DNA from: Candidatus Zixiibacteriota bacterium | GTDB lineage: Bacteria > Zixibacteria > MSB-5A5 > GN15 > PGXB01 | DNA length: 64,000 nucleotides | NCBI GenBank assembly: GCA_016933695.1 | Contig: JAFGAL010000028.1 | Location: forward strand, 1-64,000 | Direction: 5' to 3' | Part shown: positions 34,234 to 43,930 of the stretch, piece by piece | Numbering within the stretch: position 1 is the first letter of the stretch | Layout of the letters: each line of letters opens with the position of its first letter | Position numbers and translations under genes: made by a program | Notes under the pieces: model-generated | The model's input: the letters and a program-made list of their open reading frames with translations, nothing else | Told to the model about the DNA's origin: nothing | Database searches by the model: none

Positions 34234-35934
34234 CTATCTCCGACCTTCGGGATTAATGTGTTCCGGGAATGCCAGAATCAGCCGTATGGCGGTACCACTT
34301 CCCACCTGACTGCTGATTTCGATTTCGCCCCCCCATGATCGTACAATGCCGTAGCAGACCGACAGCCCCAGCCCTGTGCCCTTACCGACCGGTTTGGTCG
34401 TGAAAAACGGTTCGAACACCCGGTCAAGATCCTCCGGCGGGATTCCGCTTCCGGTATCGGCTACCTCCAGCAAGACCCGGTTCCCGTCCAGATAGGCACG
34501 AATCGTAATCTCGCCGCCGCCCGGCATGGCATCGAAGGCGTTGTTGATCAAGTTGACCATTACCTGTTCGATCTCGATCGGGTCGACCATGACCCGGGGA
34601 ATAGTATCATCGATATGGACGGCGATCGTAATATTGCGCAAGCTCGCCTGTCGATCCATCAACGCCTTGATCTCTTGCAGTCGCGGCGCCAGGCTGGTCG
34701 GCTCCACATGCGATTCCTTACTGCGGCCGAACTGCAGCAGTTTCTGGGTAATGGCCGCGCATCGCCTCACCTGATTCTGACAGCGTTGGATCGAATCCAG
34801 AGCCTGATCATGATCCGCCGGGCCGGATTTGGGATCGCCGAGAATGTCCGCGATATTGGTCTGCTCCGCGCTGATAATCGCCAGTGGATTGTTGATCTCA
34901 TGCGCCAGCCCGGTTGTCAGCTCGCCGATCGATGCCAGTTTGGCGGAACGGACAAATGCCCGCGATAGCGCCTCGCGTTCCGCCGTGACCCGGTCGATCT
35001 GATGAGTCAGATGCCAGGTTGCCAGAATCGTGGTCAGGATAAGAATCATCACCGCCGCCACTTCTACGTATGCACCGCGAGCAATCGCCTGATTGACCGG
35101 GGCCCGTACCGCCGCCAGGTCCTGTTGCACCACCAGCAACCAGCGATTGTCGTTGATCCAGGTCATCACCCGAATCATGGTGCTTCCGTTGGTGTCAACC
35201 CGCATGTCGCGAAGTCCGGCAAACGGGGAGACCGTGTGTATCGATGAGGAATCAAGCAGATTTCCCTCGCGGGGCGTCGTTTGGTACAGGCCGTCCCGAT
35301 TGATAATGAACACGTCACTGCCGTCAGAGAGGAATTGCGATTGCACCAACTCATCGAACTGGGCGCTGTTGACCGTAGCCCGCAGAACCCAAACCTTACC
35401 GTTGCGGGACACGCGAACCGCAATGATGCAGTGCGGAACCTGACGGTACCCCAGGAAAACGTCACTGACATACTGCCCCTGTACCCGTACTTCCCGGAAC
35501 CAGTCCGCGTCACGATAGTTGCGATCATGAAGATCGTACGGTCCGACATAGGCAAGGTGATTGCCATCCTCATCAATTATGCCGAGATCGACAAAACCCT
35601 GATCGGTGACCCGATTGAGATTGGAAAACAATTCCCGCAAATGGCCCGGCCTGGTGATATCTGCAAGGCCGTGGTTTTCCGAAATGGTCTGCAACAGGTG
35701 CCGACGTTCGATCAGATGCGACTCGATGACGTCTGCGTGATGCTGAACCGATCTTCGCATCAACTCCAAAGATTTCTGTTCCAGCAAATCGCCGAAAACG
35801 ATCCAGGAGCCGAAGCCGGACAGAAGCAAAGGCATCAATGCGGCCGTCAGCAGCACCGCCACAATTCGCCATTTCAAAGACTTGTAGTGCCTGGAGAACT
35901 GGTCAAAGAACTTTCGCTTATCGTTATCAGGCAT
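34234..35934 (-). CDS. Membrane histidine kinase with Cache-like periplasmic sensor
   Basis: A 566-residue kinase. Helices at about 25-45 and 290-312 bound a periplasmic sensor of about 245 residues containing [19 protein letters not shown] and a [14 protein letters not shown] segment, typical of dCache ligand domains that bind small organic molecules. The kinase core has the H-box [18 protein letters not shown], the N-box [14 protein letters not shown], and G-boxes [22 protein letters not shown] and [11 protein letters not shown] (NtrB-like). First gene of the SLC13 operon. The sensed ligand may be the transported anion. The C-terminus lacks a receiver. Confidence 0.95.
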   Translation of the reverse strand: MPDNDKRKFFDQFSRHYKSLKWRIVAVLLTAALMPLLLSGFGSWIVFGDLLEQKSLELMRRSVQHHADVIESHLIERRHLLQTISENHGLADITRPGHLRELFSNLNRVTDQGFVDLGIIDEDGNHLAYVGPYDLHDRNYRDADWFREVRVQGQYVSDVFLGYRQVPHCIIAVRVSRNGKVWVLRATVNSAQFDELVQSQFLSDGSDVFIINRDGLYQTTPREGNLLDSSSIHTVSPFAGLRDMRVDTNGSTMIRVMTWINDNRWLLVVQQDLAAVRAPVNQAIARGAYVEVAAVMILILTTILATWHLTHQIDRVTAEREALSRAFVRSAKLASIGELTTGLAHEINNPLAIISAEQTNIADILGDPKSGPADHDQALDSIQRCQNQVRRCAAITQKLLQFGRSKESHVEPTSLAPRLQEIKALMDRQASLRNITIAVHIDDTIPRVMVDPIEIEQVMVNLINNAFDAMPGGGEITIRAYLDGNRVLLEVADTGSGIPPEDLDRVFEPFFTTKPVGKGTGLGLSVCYGIVRSWGGEIEISSQVGSGTAIRLILAFPEHINPEGRR

Positions 35935-35974
35935 GGTTCGGCCCTTTCTATTTGCGATTTTTCTTGACAGGAAA

Positions 35975-35989
35975 GCAAGTATTGGGCCA
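35975..35989 (-). promoter_or_regulatory. Sigma-54 (-24/-12) promoter of kinase-SLC13 operon
   Basis: Minus-strand TGGCCCAATACTTGC matches the sigma-54 pattern TGGCAC-N5-TTGC with exactly spaced GG and GC pairs. The -12 element lies 41 bases before the kinase start, giving a leader of about 29 nt. The divergent gene encodes a sigma-54 activator. Confidence 0.8.
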
Positions 35990-36047
35990 AATCTGTAAAA
36001 TGGAAGTTAAGATATTAGAGACAATTGGCTTATAGTAAATAAACCAC

Positions 36048-36076
36048 TTGACATGCCAAATAGGAGATTCTATTAT
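36048..36076 (+). promoter_or_regulatory. Sigma-70-type promoter of sigma-54 activator gene
   Basis: TTGACA (36048-36053), a 17-base spacer and TATTAT (36071-36076), about 54 bases before the start codon of the activator. The -10 element lies inside the first operator dyad. Confidence 0.75.
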
Positions 36077-36100
36077 AGAATCAAATATTCTATAATGGAA
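36068..36100. promoter_or_regulatory. Two 13-bp dyads 20 bp apart (probable enhancer/autorepression sites)
   Basis: TTCTATTATAGAA (36068-36080, perfect, extends outward to GATTCTAT-T-ATAGAATC) and TTCTATAATGGAA (36088-36100, one mismatch) start exactly two helical turns apart. They overlap the -10 region of the activator gene and lie about 80-110 bases upstream of the divergent sigma-54 promoter, a good place for an activator's enhancer sites. Confidence 0.7.
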
Positions 36101-36129
36101 GGACATCAACTTGTAAATGATGTCGTCTT

Positions 36130-37080
36130 ATGGCAGAATTTGATATTCTCCCGCCCTATATGGCGCCGGTGAAAAGCCGCGCCTTTATAGACGTCCTCGA
36201 ACTGGCGCGTATGGTTGCCGAGTTTGATTCATCGGTGCTTCTCAGCGGCGATACCGGGGTCGGCAAGGAAATTGTGGCGCGGTTCATTCATGATCATTCG
36301 CGCCGCAAACAACGGTCGATGCTTACGATCAACTGCGCGGCGCTTCCCGCCGCTCTTCTGGAAAGCGAGCTTTTCGGGCACAAGGCGGGGTCGTTTACCG
36401 GGGCAATCAACGACCGGGTCGGGCTGTTCGAGCAGGCCGCTCGGGGGACGGCGTTTCTCGATGAGATCGGCGACGTCGACGGCGCGATTCAAGTGAAACT
36501 GCTGAGAGTCCTGCAGGAGCGGGAGATTCTGCGAATCGGTGAAAACACCCCGCGCCGGGTCGATATTCGCATCATTGCCGCCACCAATACCGATCTTGCC
36601 GCCGCGGTGGCCCAGGGACGATTCCGCAAAGACCTGTTGTTCCGGCTTCGCGTGGTCGAAATCCGAGTCCCCCGGCTGGCCGAACGTAGCGAAGACATTT
36701 TGATTTTAAGTGAACATTTTCTGGCTGAACTGGCCGAACGCATGCAACTGCCGCAGTTGCAACTTCATGAGGAATGCTATCCATACTTGCTGAAATACAC
36801 CTGGCCCGGCAATGTCCGGGAGTTGTACAATGTCATGGAACGTGCCGCGATTTTCAGCCACGGCAAAACCATCAGAAGAAAACATCTGCCCGCGGAACTG
36901 ACCGGCAAGGAAACACCTGTCATTCACTCGGAAAGCTATACTCCGAAAAGTCTGAGAGATATGGAAACGGAACATATTCGGCAGACCCTGGCTTATACCG
37001 GGGGGAACCGTCCCCGCGCGGCCAAAATCCTCGGTGTCAGCCAATCCACGCTCTGGCGCAAACTCCGCGAATCGAATTGA
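36130..37080 (+). CDS. Receiver-less sigma-54-dependent transcriptional activator
   Basis: A 316-residue protein: AAA+ domain directly from the N-terminus, with Walker A GDTGVGKE (40-47), sigma-54 loop GSFTGA (87-92, the Ser variant of GAFTGA), Walker B FLDE (109-112), the Arg-rich sensor segment [38 protein letters not shown], and a Fis-type HTH at about 270-312 ([19 protein letters not shown]). Lacking a receiver or sensor domain, it resembles PspF-like or HrpR/S-like activators controlled by partner proteins or level. Divergent from the kinase-SLC13 operon whose sigma-54 promoter it probably activates. Confidence 0.95.
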   Translation: MAEFDILPPYMAPVKSRAFIDVLELARMVAEFDSSVLLSGDTGVGKEIVARFIHDHSRRKQRSMLTINCAALPAALLESELFGHKAGSFTGAINDRVGLFEQAARGTAFLDEIGDVDGAIQVKLLRVLQEREILRIGENTPRRVDIRIIAATNTDLAAAVAQGRFRKDLLFRLRVVEIRVPRLAERSEDILILSEHFLAELAERMQLPQLQLHEECYPYLLKYTWPGNVRELYNVMERAAIFSHGKTIRRKHLPAELTGKETPVIHSESYTPKSLRDMETEHIRQTLAYTGGNRPRAAKILGVSQSTLWRKLRESN

Positions 37081-37277
37081 CTCGAATAAAAGCAAAAACC
37101 TTTCTGTCTCTTTCCCGTAGTGTAGAATAAACTCTATTCATCAATGGTGCAGTACAATGGTTTTATAGACATACTCTCCTACCAATACCGCCAGCCGAAA
37201 GCCGGCTGAGGATTATCATGAAACGGATATACTAATCACATGTCTGAGCTTTCGGGCATACAGAAGAGGAGTATGTA

Positions 37278-38207
37278 ATGAAACCGATCATGCGTAAATT
37301 TCAACAGGATGATGATTACTGGCGTATTCGCGCCTTCTTGCGCAAAGTGCTTTTGCTTAACGACCGCGAACAAAAAAGCTGGGATGTTGCCAGATTTGAC
37401 TACTGGCGATGGCACGGCATCCTGAACATGAACGACGGCACACTCGAAGATGATGTGTTTATCTGGGAGAACGGTGCCGGAGACATTATTGCCGTCCTTA
37501 ATCGTGAGGCCCCGGGAAGTGTGTTCCTGCAGGTGCATCCTCAATGCCGCACCGATCAACTGGAAGCGGAAATGCTTGCGGTTGCGGAACTGTATCTGGC
37601 TGTCACGGACAATTCCGGACAGCGGTCATTGCATGTCTGGGCCCGCAAAGATGATATCAGTCGGCAGGAAACCCTGAAAAAACAAGGGTATCACATCTCC
37701 GAAAAACACAAGTCCGAGCATCAGCGAAGACGTTTCTTCAGCGAGCCGATCGCGTCTATGCCGGTTGCCGAAGGGTATATAATCCGATCAATGGGTGATA
37801 TCGATGAACATCGTAAAAAAGAGTTGGCATCCTGGCGGGCATTTCATCCCGATGAATCCGATGAAGGTTTCGAGCCTGGCTGGTATCGAAATGTCCAGCG
37901 GGCTCCCCTGTATCGACGTGATCTTGATATCGTCGCAGTGGCACCGGACGGGGAATACGCGGCCTTTTGCACGATCTGGTTCGATGATGTCTTGCGGACC
38001 GGACATTTCGAACCGGTCGGCACCGCCCCGCAACACCAGCGGCGCGGACTCGGCACGTGCCTTCTGACCGAAGGGCTGATTCGCCTGCGAGGTCTTGGCG
38101 GGGACCTTGCCTATGTCGGGTCGTATGCCGAACCGGCACACACACTCTATAAGTCAGCGGGATTTGAGACATACTCCATTCTCGAACCGTGGATTAAAGA
38201 AGTATAG
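37278..38207 (+). CDS. Tandem GNAT acetyltransferase
   Basis: A 309-residue protein with two GNAT domains. The N-terminal one (1-150, FLQVHPQCRTDQLEAEMLAVAE) has a weak acetyl-CoA loop and may be degenerate. The C-terminal one (165-305) has an intact loop in VGTAPQHQRRGLGTCLLTEGL and the B motif AEPAHTLYKSAGFETY. AGAGGAG precedes ATG at 37278. Tandem GNATs of this type include mycothiol-synthase-like and antibiotic-acylating enzymes, but no substrate can be assigned. Confidence 0.85.
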   Translation: MKPIMRKFQQDDDYWRIRAFLRKVLLLNDREQKSWDVARFDYWRWHGILNMNDGTLEDDVFIWENGAGDIIAVLNREAPGSVFLQVHPQCRTDQLEAEMLAVAELYLAVTDNSGQRSLHVWARKDDISRQETLKKQGYHISEKHKSEHQRRRFFSEPIASMPVAEGYIIRSMGDIDEHRKKELASWRAFHPDESDEGFEPGWYRNVQRAPLYRRDLDIVAVAPDGEYAAFCTIWFDDVLRTGHFEPVGTAPQHQRRGLGTCLLTEGLIRLRGLGGDLAYVGSYAEPAHTLYKSAGFETYSILEPWIKEV

Positions 38208-38375
38208 CGCGCAGGGCAAAGGGAGTGGTGTTCAATGACGGTTATACTTCGAAAGACTGTGATATAATCAGTCATTCATTCAACGCCACTCTTATTCCCG
38301 CCTGCCAATTGCCGAAACGAATTTTTATCCGGCCGATTCCCGGTTCAACCGTGTGCACCGTTCGTCTTGACATCT

Positions 38376-38993
38376 TCAATTCTTATGTGCCAGCACCCAG
38401 TGATGTACCTCGCCGCCACCTTCCACCCGACGGCCGAATTCGATATCGAATCCCGCGTCTTTTATCAGGGCTTCCGTTTTGGACGGACTATAATGACTCC
38501 AGAACATGTCCACACCAAGGTAATCTGCTGTTTCTTCCCACTCCCAGCATGCCACCGAAACCAGCATAACGCCCTTTGGTTTAAGGATGTCATGAAACGA
38601 CCGAAACACCGTCTCGTGCAATTCTTTCGGAGTATGAATTATCGCATAACAGGAAATCACCCCGTCGAACGATTCCGGCGGAAAATCCATGGCCGTCATG
38701 TTCATCTGGTGAAACTCCGCTCCCGGGACGTTTTTTCGCGCTACTGTCACCATTGTGGCCGACAAGTCGATGCCGACAACTTTATATCCTTCCTGCGCCA
38801 GTCGTTCGGCGATCGGAATCCCGGTTCCGCTTCCGGCATCGAGCACTCTGGCATGCTGAGGGAGGCATGACAGAAATGCATCCACTTCACATTTGTTGTC
38901 GAATCCTTTTCGTTCCAAAGAATACGACTCCCCGATTTGATCATAACCGGATTGCACCACCGCAAACGCCTTTTTGAAATTCTGATTCTTCAT
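38376..38993 (-). CDS. Class I SAM-dependent methyltransferase
   Basis: A 205-residue methyltransferase with motif I ARVLDAGSGTGIPIAERL, acidic residue in VVGIDLSATMVTVARKN and motif IV in FDGVISCYAIIHTPKEL. The ending GGGEVHHWVLAHKN is like that of ubiquinone/menaquinone-type or tellurite-type small-molecule methyltransferases. Convergent with the tandem GNAT gene. Confidence 0.9.
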   Translation of the reverse strand: MKNQNFKKAFAVVQSGYDQIGESYSLERKGFDNKCEVDAFLSCLPQHARVLDAGSGTGIPIAERLAQEGYKVVGIDLSATMVTVARKNVPGAEFHQMNMTAMDFPPESFDGVISCYAIIHTPKELHETVFRSFHDILKPKGVMLVSVACWEWEETADYLGVDMFWSHYSPSKTEALIKDAGFDIEFGRRVEGGGEVHHWVLAHKN

Positions 38994-39111
38994 AATTGTC
39001 TGCTTTATGACTCTTTTGTTACAAATCCTGAATGAATGATGCCCGGTTCAATGGTGCCTGATTACCGCTGTCTGTTATGTTTAAGGCATCAGGGGAATTC
39101 CTCTGATAAAG

Positions 39112-39546
39112 TCACTTCGATCCGGTTTTGAAAACGAGCAGGTACGGAACCGCCGGGTGCTTCTCCGGGTCTTGGAACGACAGGTACTTATCCACGTTGA
39201 TCCAGATGGCATATGTTTTTTCAGGTTCGAGCTCGACGGGAAGCACGCAGGTGCGTTTATCACTCAGGAATCGTGCCGTATCACTGAGTTTGGGGAAGGC
39301 ATCTTCCTGAACAGAGCACCACGACCAGCAATGCCCGGTAACTTTCATATCCTTGCTGAATGTCACCCTGATTTCGGTCAGATTCGGATCCACGGCATCG
39401 TCGCCGCATTGCGGGATGGTTTTTACCACTGACGGGGGCAAACCGGCGATTGAAACCTCGCCGCTGATTTCATCCGCCGGGCAATTGGGCACCAAGATCA
39501 CCACAATAGATAAAAGACACAATACCGGAATGAATATCCTGAACAT
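39112..39546 (-). CDS. Exported bacterial Ig-like (SbsA/Big_5-type) domain protein
   Basis: A 144-residue protein with a signal peptide or lipoprotein-like start (MFRIFIPVLCLLSIVVILVPNC). One Ig-like domain follows, seen in PPSVVKTIPQCGDDAVDPNLTEIRVTFSKDM and LEPEKTYAIWINVDKY..., with the closing LLVFKTGS. A short palindrome (ATACGAC-T-GTCGTAT, 39562-39576) overlaps the leader just upstream of the ATG and may be an operator. Function unknown. Confidence 0.8.
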   Translation of the reverse strand: MFRIFIPVLCLLSIVVILVPNCPADEISGEVSIAGLPPSVVKTIPQCGDDAVDPNLTEIRVTFSKDMKVTGHCWSWCSVQEDAFPKLSDTARFLSDKRTCVLPVELEPEKTYAIWINVDKYLSFQDPEKHPAVPYLLVFKTGSK

Positions 39547-39632
39547 ATTCCCTCACAAATAATACGACTGTCGTATATGGCATTGCCTATTATACACCTT
39601 CGTATGTTTGTTCACCCGCATTTTTCAATTCT

Positions 39633-40346
39633 TTATACCGGACGATTTTTGATACCCACGAACAACAGCCACAGGCAGAACGACAACTCAGCGATAATCG
39701 CGGGAATCGCGACAACCGGCAAAAAGATCATGGCATAATCGGCGTAGTTGGACATGAGGATATGGGCGAAGCTATCGATAAGATAACCCAGTGACGCGGC
39801 TATCATCAGAAGACCCAATCCTTTGGGAAGATATTGCGATTTCAAAATCAAATAACCGAGGATCAGGCAGTGAATGCCGAAAAACGCCAGTGCAATTACA
39901 TATCCATAGGCATGTGCATCAAGAAACAGCATCACGAGTGCGTGAAGTTGTTCGACGGTGAATCCGGCAAAATAGCCGGCACCGGATAAAATAAACAGGG
40001 GAAACAGCATATTAAGCAAGTTGATGCCATTGATCGTAGCATGAAGCAGGCGGAAAATCGCGGCCAGCAGTGCGAGGTTTTTGTTGATCGGCTTGAGCAA
40101 AACATACAAGGCCCATGCCACGATCGCATCGCATACCAGCATAACCAGATCGCCGGCGATGCCGATTCGGTACAATCCCCCAGATATCATAATATTGTTG
40201 GCGGTTGCCGTGGCATCGCCGGGCACGATCAATGCCGAGCGAACGAAAAACTCCGCGAAGATTCCGGCGACAATGATTATCAAATAGCCGAATCCCGCGA
40301 TCCTGGCCAGCGCGCGTTGCGAAATATCGTCGATACGGTTTATCAT
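39633..40346 (-). CDS. DUF4386 family membrane protein
   Basis: A 237-residue protein with about seven hydrophobic helices. ATG at 40346 is preferred over a GTG 90 bases upstream because the family begins near ALARIAGFGYLIIIVAGIFAEFFVR. Typical DUF4386 features are the early VPGDATATANNI segment, LLHATINGINLLNMLFPL and the DSFAHILM segment near the end. Function unknown. Confidence 0.88.
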   Translation of the reverse strand: MINRIDDISQRALARIAGFGYLIIIVAGIFAEFFVRSALIVPGDATATANNIMISGGLYRIGIAGDLVMLVCDAIVAWALYVLLKPINKNLALLAAIFRLLHATINGINLLNMLFPLFILSGAGYFAGFTVEQLHALVMLFLDAHAYGYVIALAFFGIHCLILGYLILKSQYLPKGLGLLMIAASLGYLIDSFAHILMSNYADYAMIFLPVVAIPAIIAELSFCLWLLFVGIKNRPV

Positions 40347-40436
40347 CTCATTGTTCTCAGCTGATTTCTCCCTAAATACATATACAGGGAACGTCAATAA
40401 ACCGCCGGCTGTTTGACCTTTCTGTCTTTCTGTCAC

Positions 40437-41214
40437 CTGTGTTTTTGATCTATCACGCAGTAACTACTGCTCCGAACGAATCTATCACGTTTTTTTAGGG
40501 CCGTGTCCCGGGTCGAAGCACCATCATCCGGCATCTTAACGCAGATGTCTACGACAGCGATTGCATTATTGAAAACCGTTCCCGGCACGATGATCAATCC
40601 CGCCGTGCTGCCGTTTGCGGTGAAAACCCGGAGACCTATATAATCCCAATGATTATCTGTAGTGAGATGGGAAGGGCGGCGAGAACCGGGGTAATTCTGC
40701 CGATCTGCTTATAACTTATAGCGTTATAACGATTTTAAATGGGTTTGTTTTGTCACGTTCGATTTTTGGGCTCTTTCGCGCCGGGTGGATTTCTCATAAT
40801 TTGTTTATTAACAATGACATGCGTTTTGGGTTCGTTTCTCCAAAAAAGACTTGTCGATAGTAATGTTGTAGCAAATTTGTCATTTCTTTTCTTGTTTTCA
40901 TGATGAAATAGACCATCCATTCATATATGGAGTCGGATTGATTTCACCAATGGATTGGTAGTGATTTTGCAGAATAAAGACGGGTGGTTCGCGAACCACC
41001 TCTGCGGTTGGCGCGAATCTTTTCTCCATGACCATACGATCCCACAGCAGAGCTGTGGGTGACCGGATTCGCCCGCGATGATATATCGCAGGCATTATCG
41101 ACAAGGCAGGGAGGGTGGTCCACTCGGGTCAACATGCATTTCGCCACTTGCCTTTGTGTCGACTGAATGGTATTTTTGCAGAAGTAATATCTATCAATAA
41201 GGGAGGTTTCGACA
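40437..41214. other. Intergenic region rich in inverted repeats
   Basis: About 780 bases with no supported gene. It contains three inverted repeats: TTATAAC-N7-GTTATAA at 40709-40729; a perfect 18-bp palindrome (GGTGGTTCG then its complement) at 40983-41000; and an 8-bp stem CCCACAGC-AGA-GCTGTGGG at 41041-41059. The last two may be parts of one REP-like element of about 150 bases. The EttA promoter should also lie here. Confidence 0.6.
40983..41059. repeat. REP-like pair of palindromic stems
   Basis: A perfect 18-bp palindrome at 40983-41000 and an 8-bp stem-loop with 3-base loop at 41041-41059, separated by 40 bases. The pair resembles dispersed REP/BIME-type intergenic elements. No second copy is in this window, so the family assignment is unproven. 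Confidence 0.45.
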
Positions 41215-42894
41215 TTGGCTGAGAAATTTATTTTCCATATGTATGGCGTAAGCAAGTCGTACGGCCAGGAGCAGGTTTTAAAAAGCATTAACCTGAGTTT
41301 TTATCCCGGGGCCAAGATCGGCATTGTCGGCGAGAACGGTTCCGGCAAAACGACCTTACTGCGCATTATGGCCGGTCTGGAAACGGATTTTCAGGGCGAG
41401 GCGATGATTACTCCCGGTTTTCGTTCCGGCATTGTGGAACAGGAACCAAAACTTGATTCGACTCTGACGGTACGCGAGGTAATCGAATCGGCTTTCGGTG
41501 AGACCAAAAAGGTTCTCGATGAATACAACCAACTGGCTGATGCGATGGCCGATCCGATGGATGACGACCAGATGCAACAGGCGATGGACCGCATGGGCAA
41601 ACTTCAGGATAAAATCGATGCGCTTGATGCGTGGAATCTGGATCAAACCATCAAGGTTGCCAGCGATGCGCTGTGTCTGCCCGATGATGACCGGGTGATT
41701 GCAACGCTGTCGGGAGGCGAAAGGCGGCGGGTGGCCCTGTGCAAGGCGCTTCTGGAAAAGCCGGATCTGTTGTTGCTCGATGAGCCGACCAACCACCTTG
41801 ATGCCGAAACGGTCGACTGGCTTGAAAAGCAGTTGTCGGTGTATCCCGGAACCGTGATAATCGTCACGCACGATCGGTACTTTCTGGATAATGTCACCAA
41901 ATGGATTCTGGAACTTGAGGGCGGCCATGGAATTCCCTGGGAGGGGAATTACAGCTCATGGCTGGAGCAGAAGCTGACCCAATTGGCCGCGACTGAGAAA
42001 AAGGACTCCCTTAGAGCCAGGGCCTTGCAAAGAGAGCTGACCTGGATCCGTATGAGTCGGGGCGACCGCAACGAACTGGCGCGATCCCGAATCCGGGAAT
42101 ATGAGCAACTGGTTGCCCGCGAAACGTCGGTCGCCAAAGCGAGCGATAGTACCATTCAAATTGCACCCGGGCCCGATCTCGGAACGCAGGTGATCGAGTT
42201 TTCCGATGTCGATATGGGTTACGGCAACCTACCGCTGTTTGATAAACTGTCGTTTATTGTTCCCCGCTCGGGCGTGGTCGGGTTGGTTGGGCCAAACGGC
42301 ACCGGCAAGACCACCATGTTCAAGATGATTACCGGCGATGTGACGCCGCTTGACGGCACGGTGACAATCGGGTCATCGGTGCAATTCGCGTTTGTCGATC
42401 AGGAGCGGGAATCGCTTGCCGGGGATGTCAGTTTGATCGATGAGGTCGGTGGCGGTGGGGATGAAATCACGATTGCGAACCGCAAAATTCCGATTCGCAA
42501 GTACCTGGCGCAATTCGGCTTCACCGGCTCGTCACAGCAAAAACGGGCCGACCAGCTTTCGGGCGGGGAACGTAACCGGTGTCATCTGGCCAAAGTGTTG
42601 AAAATCGGCGGGAACGTGCTTCTGCTCGATGAGCCGACCAACGATCTCGATGTGAACACCCTGCGAAAACTCGAAGAGGCGATTCTCGATTTTTCGGGCT
42701 GTGTGCTGGTGATCAGTCACGACCGGTTTTTCCTGGATCGGATATGCACGCATCTGCTGGTTTTTGAGGGCGAGAGCAAAGTCCGCTGGTTCGAGGGGAA
42801 TTTCTCGGCCTATCAGGAATGGCGGAGCCGTGAGCTGGGCGACCGGCTGTTCGAAAACCGTCGCAACCGCTACCGGACAATAGTGAAGGCATAG
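41215..42894 (+). CDS. ettA: ABC-F translational throttle protein EttA
   Basis: A 559-residue protein, the usual EttA length. TTG at 41215 has GGGAGG upstream and gives the standard start AEKFIFHMYGVSKSYG. Two ABC domains carry Walker A GENGSGKTT and GPNGTGKTT, signatures TLSGGERRRVALC and QLSGGERNRCHLA, and Walker B LLLLDEPTNHLD and VLLLDEPTNDLD. Between them lies the P-site tRNA interaction linker rich in charged residues (LRARALQRELTWIRMSRGDRN). EttA binds the ribosomal E site and gates elongation by ATP/ADP ratio. Confidence 0.95.
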   Translation: MAEKFIFHMYGVSKSYGQEQVLKSINLSFYPGAKIGIVGENGSGKTTLLRIMAGLETDFQGEAMITPGFRSGIVEQEPKLDSTLTVREVIESAFGETKKVLDEYNQLADAMADPMDDDQMQQAMDRMGKLQDKIDALDAWNLDQTIKVASDALCLPDDDRVIATLSGGERRRVALCKALLEKPDLLLLDEPTNHLDAETVDWLEKQLSVYPGTVIIVTHDRYFLDNVTKWILELEGGHGIPWEGNYSSWLEQKLTQLAATEKKDSLRARALQRELTWIRMSRGDRNELARSRIREYEQLVARETSVAKASDSTIQIAPGPDLGTQVIEFSDVDMGYGNLPLFDKLSFIVPRSGVVGLVGPNGTGKTTMFKMITGDVTPLDGTVTIGSSVQFAFVDQERESLAGDVSLIDEVGGGGDEITIANRKIPIRKYLAQFGFTGSSQQKRADQLSGGERNRCHLAKVLKIGGNVLLLDEPTNDLDVNTLRKLEEAILDFSGCVLVISHDRFFLDRICTHLLVFEGESKVRWFEGNFSAYQEWRSRELGDRLFENRRNRYRTIVKA

Positions 42895-43020
42895 GGCGGA
42901 TGAGCTTCAGACGTATTTGTCGAAACACCCTTCCTGACGTTGTTCGGAAGGGAGATTTCGACCTTCTCTTGTGCGGTGCGAAAAGGAGGTCTTCAGGAGG
43001 GAAGCGGATGGGTGATACCG

Positions 43021-43566
43021 TTACGAGATAACGGCGGCGATTATGGCCGCCAGCGAGGCCCCGTCGTCCTGCATCGCCAGCACGCCGACATATATCGCCA
43101 GGATTGCCAGAAGTGTCAAAGTTGCACTGTCCGTTTTGGATGATCCCGTGATAATCTGCGCCATCTCAAGGCTGGCAGTGCCGTTATGGTTCATTGTCAG
43201 GACGGCATTCCCCGCATCATCGGTTAAAATGACATTGGATTTCCAGAAGGAGTTCGATTTCCAATAGAAGGTTTTGCCGCCCTCAAGGGTGACGTAACCG
43301 TCTCCTTTCCAGTTAGGATTGAACAGGCCAAAATCGGATACGGCATCCTCTTTTCTGATAGAAACCGGTGTTGCGAAAAAGCCGATACGTTTGAATGTCC
43401 ACTTACCGTTTGCTGATTCTCCGATCGCCAGAGAGCCGAGCGGTTTGGTCCAGTATAACCGAGCCACGGGATCGTTTTCATGATACAGTTCGTAGGTGAT
43501 ACACGAGGTGCCTTTCAACCGTTGCCATTGCAGTACCGTTCCGGGTTTGTCGGGTATTGTTTTCAT
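43021..43566 (-). CDS. Hypothetical protein with C-terminal membrane helix
   Basis: A 181-residue protein. ATG at 43566 has AGAGGT upstream (an ATG 24 bases earlier lacks spacing). The first 135 residues are all-beta with repeated W/F strands (WTFKRIGFF, TFYWKSNSFWKSNVIL, AVLTMNHNG), recalling tubby-like or LURP-one barrels. The C-terminus (LTLLAILAIYVGVLAMQ then AAIIAAVIS) looks like one or two membrane helices. I cannot assign a function. It probably anchors a beta domain at the membrane. Confidence 0.6.
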   Translation of the reverse strand: MKTIPDKPGTVLQWQRLKGTSCITYELYHENDPVARLYWTKPLGSLAIGESANGKWTFKRIGFFATPVSIRKEDAVSDFGLFNPNWKGDGYVTLEGGKTFYWKSNSFWKSNVILTDDAGNAVLTMNHNGTASLEMAQIITGSSKTDSATLTLLAILAIYVGVLAMQDDGASLAAIIAAVIS

Positions 43567-43850
43567 ATAGAGACCTCTTGTATCATTCATCCTTCTTTCT
43601 CTTGTCTATACGAGTCCTGATAAAGCCGGTTGCCGGTACGCCGCCGTTAAGTCGTGAATTAACACATTATTAACGCAATCAAAATGGTCTGTTAACGAGA
43701 TATGCGGGAAACTTGGTGATAATCCCGAATCCGTGAAGGGGAGATGTATAACATTTGAAATTGATGAAGAAATTGGCTCGAGTGGCAGAAATCCGTCTGG
43801 GGTGTACACCGCGCGGCCCAGAACCGTTGTGTCCGTAATTTTCAAGATGC

Positions 43851-43888
43851 CCCAAAGCAAAACGGGGCGGGTTTCACTCCGCCCCGTT
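43851..43888 (-). terminator. Rho-independent terminator after sorted surface protein gene
   Basis: A perfect 10-bp stem AACGGGGCGG (43861-43870) / CCGCCCCGTT (43879-43888), followed on the minus strand by TTTTGCTTTGG. It is about 40 bases past the stop of the gene at 43931. Bases 43591-43850 hold no supported gene. Confidence 0.82.
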
Positions 43889-43930
43889 CGTTACAGGCAC
43901 CATTGGGCAATGTGGCCGGCAATCGATTCA

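Noticed and set aside
40898..41288. Minus-strand frames over the REP-like stems
   Set aside because: They translate palindromes and overlap the start of ettA.
43606..43860. 84-residue minus-strand ORF
   Set aside because: It needs a TTG start at the end of a terminator, without a ribosome site or domain.
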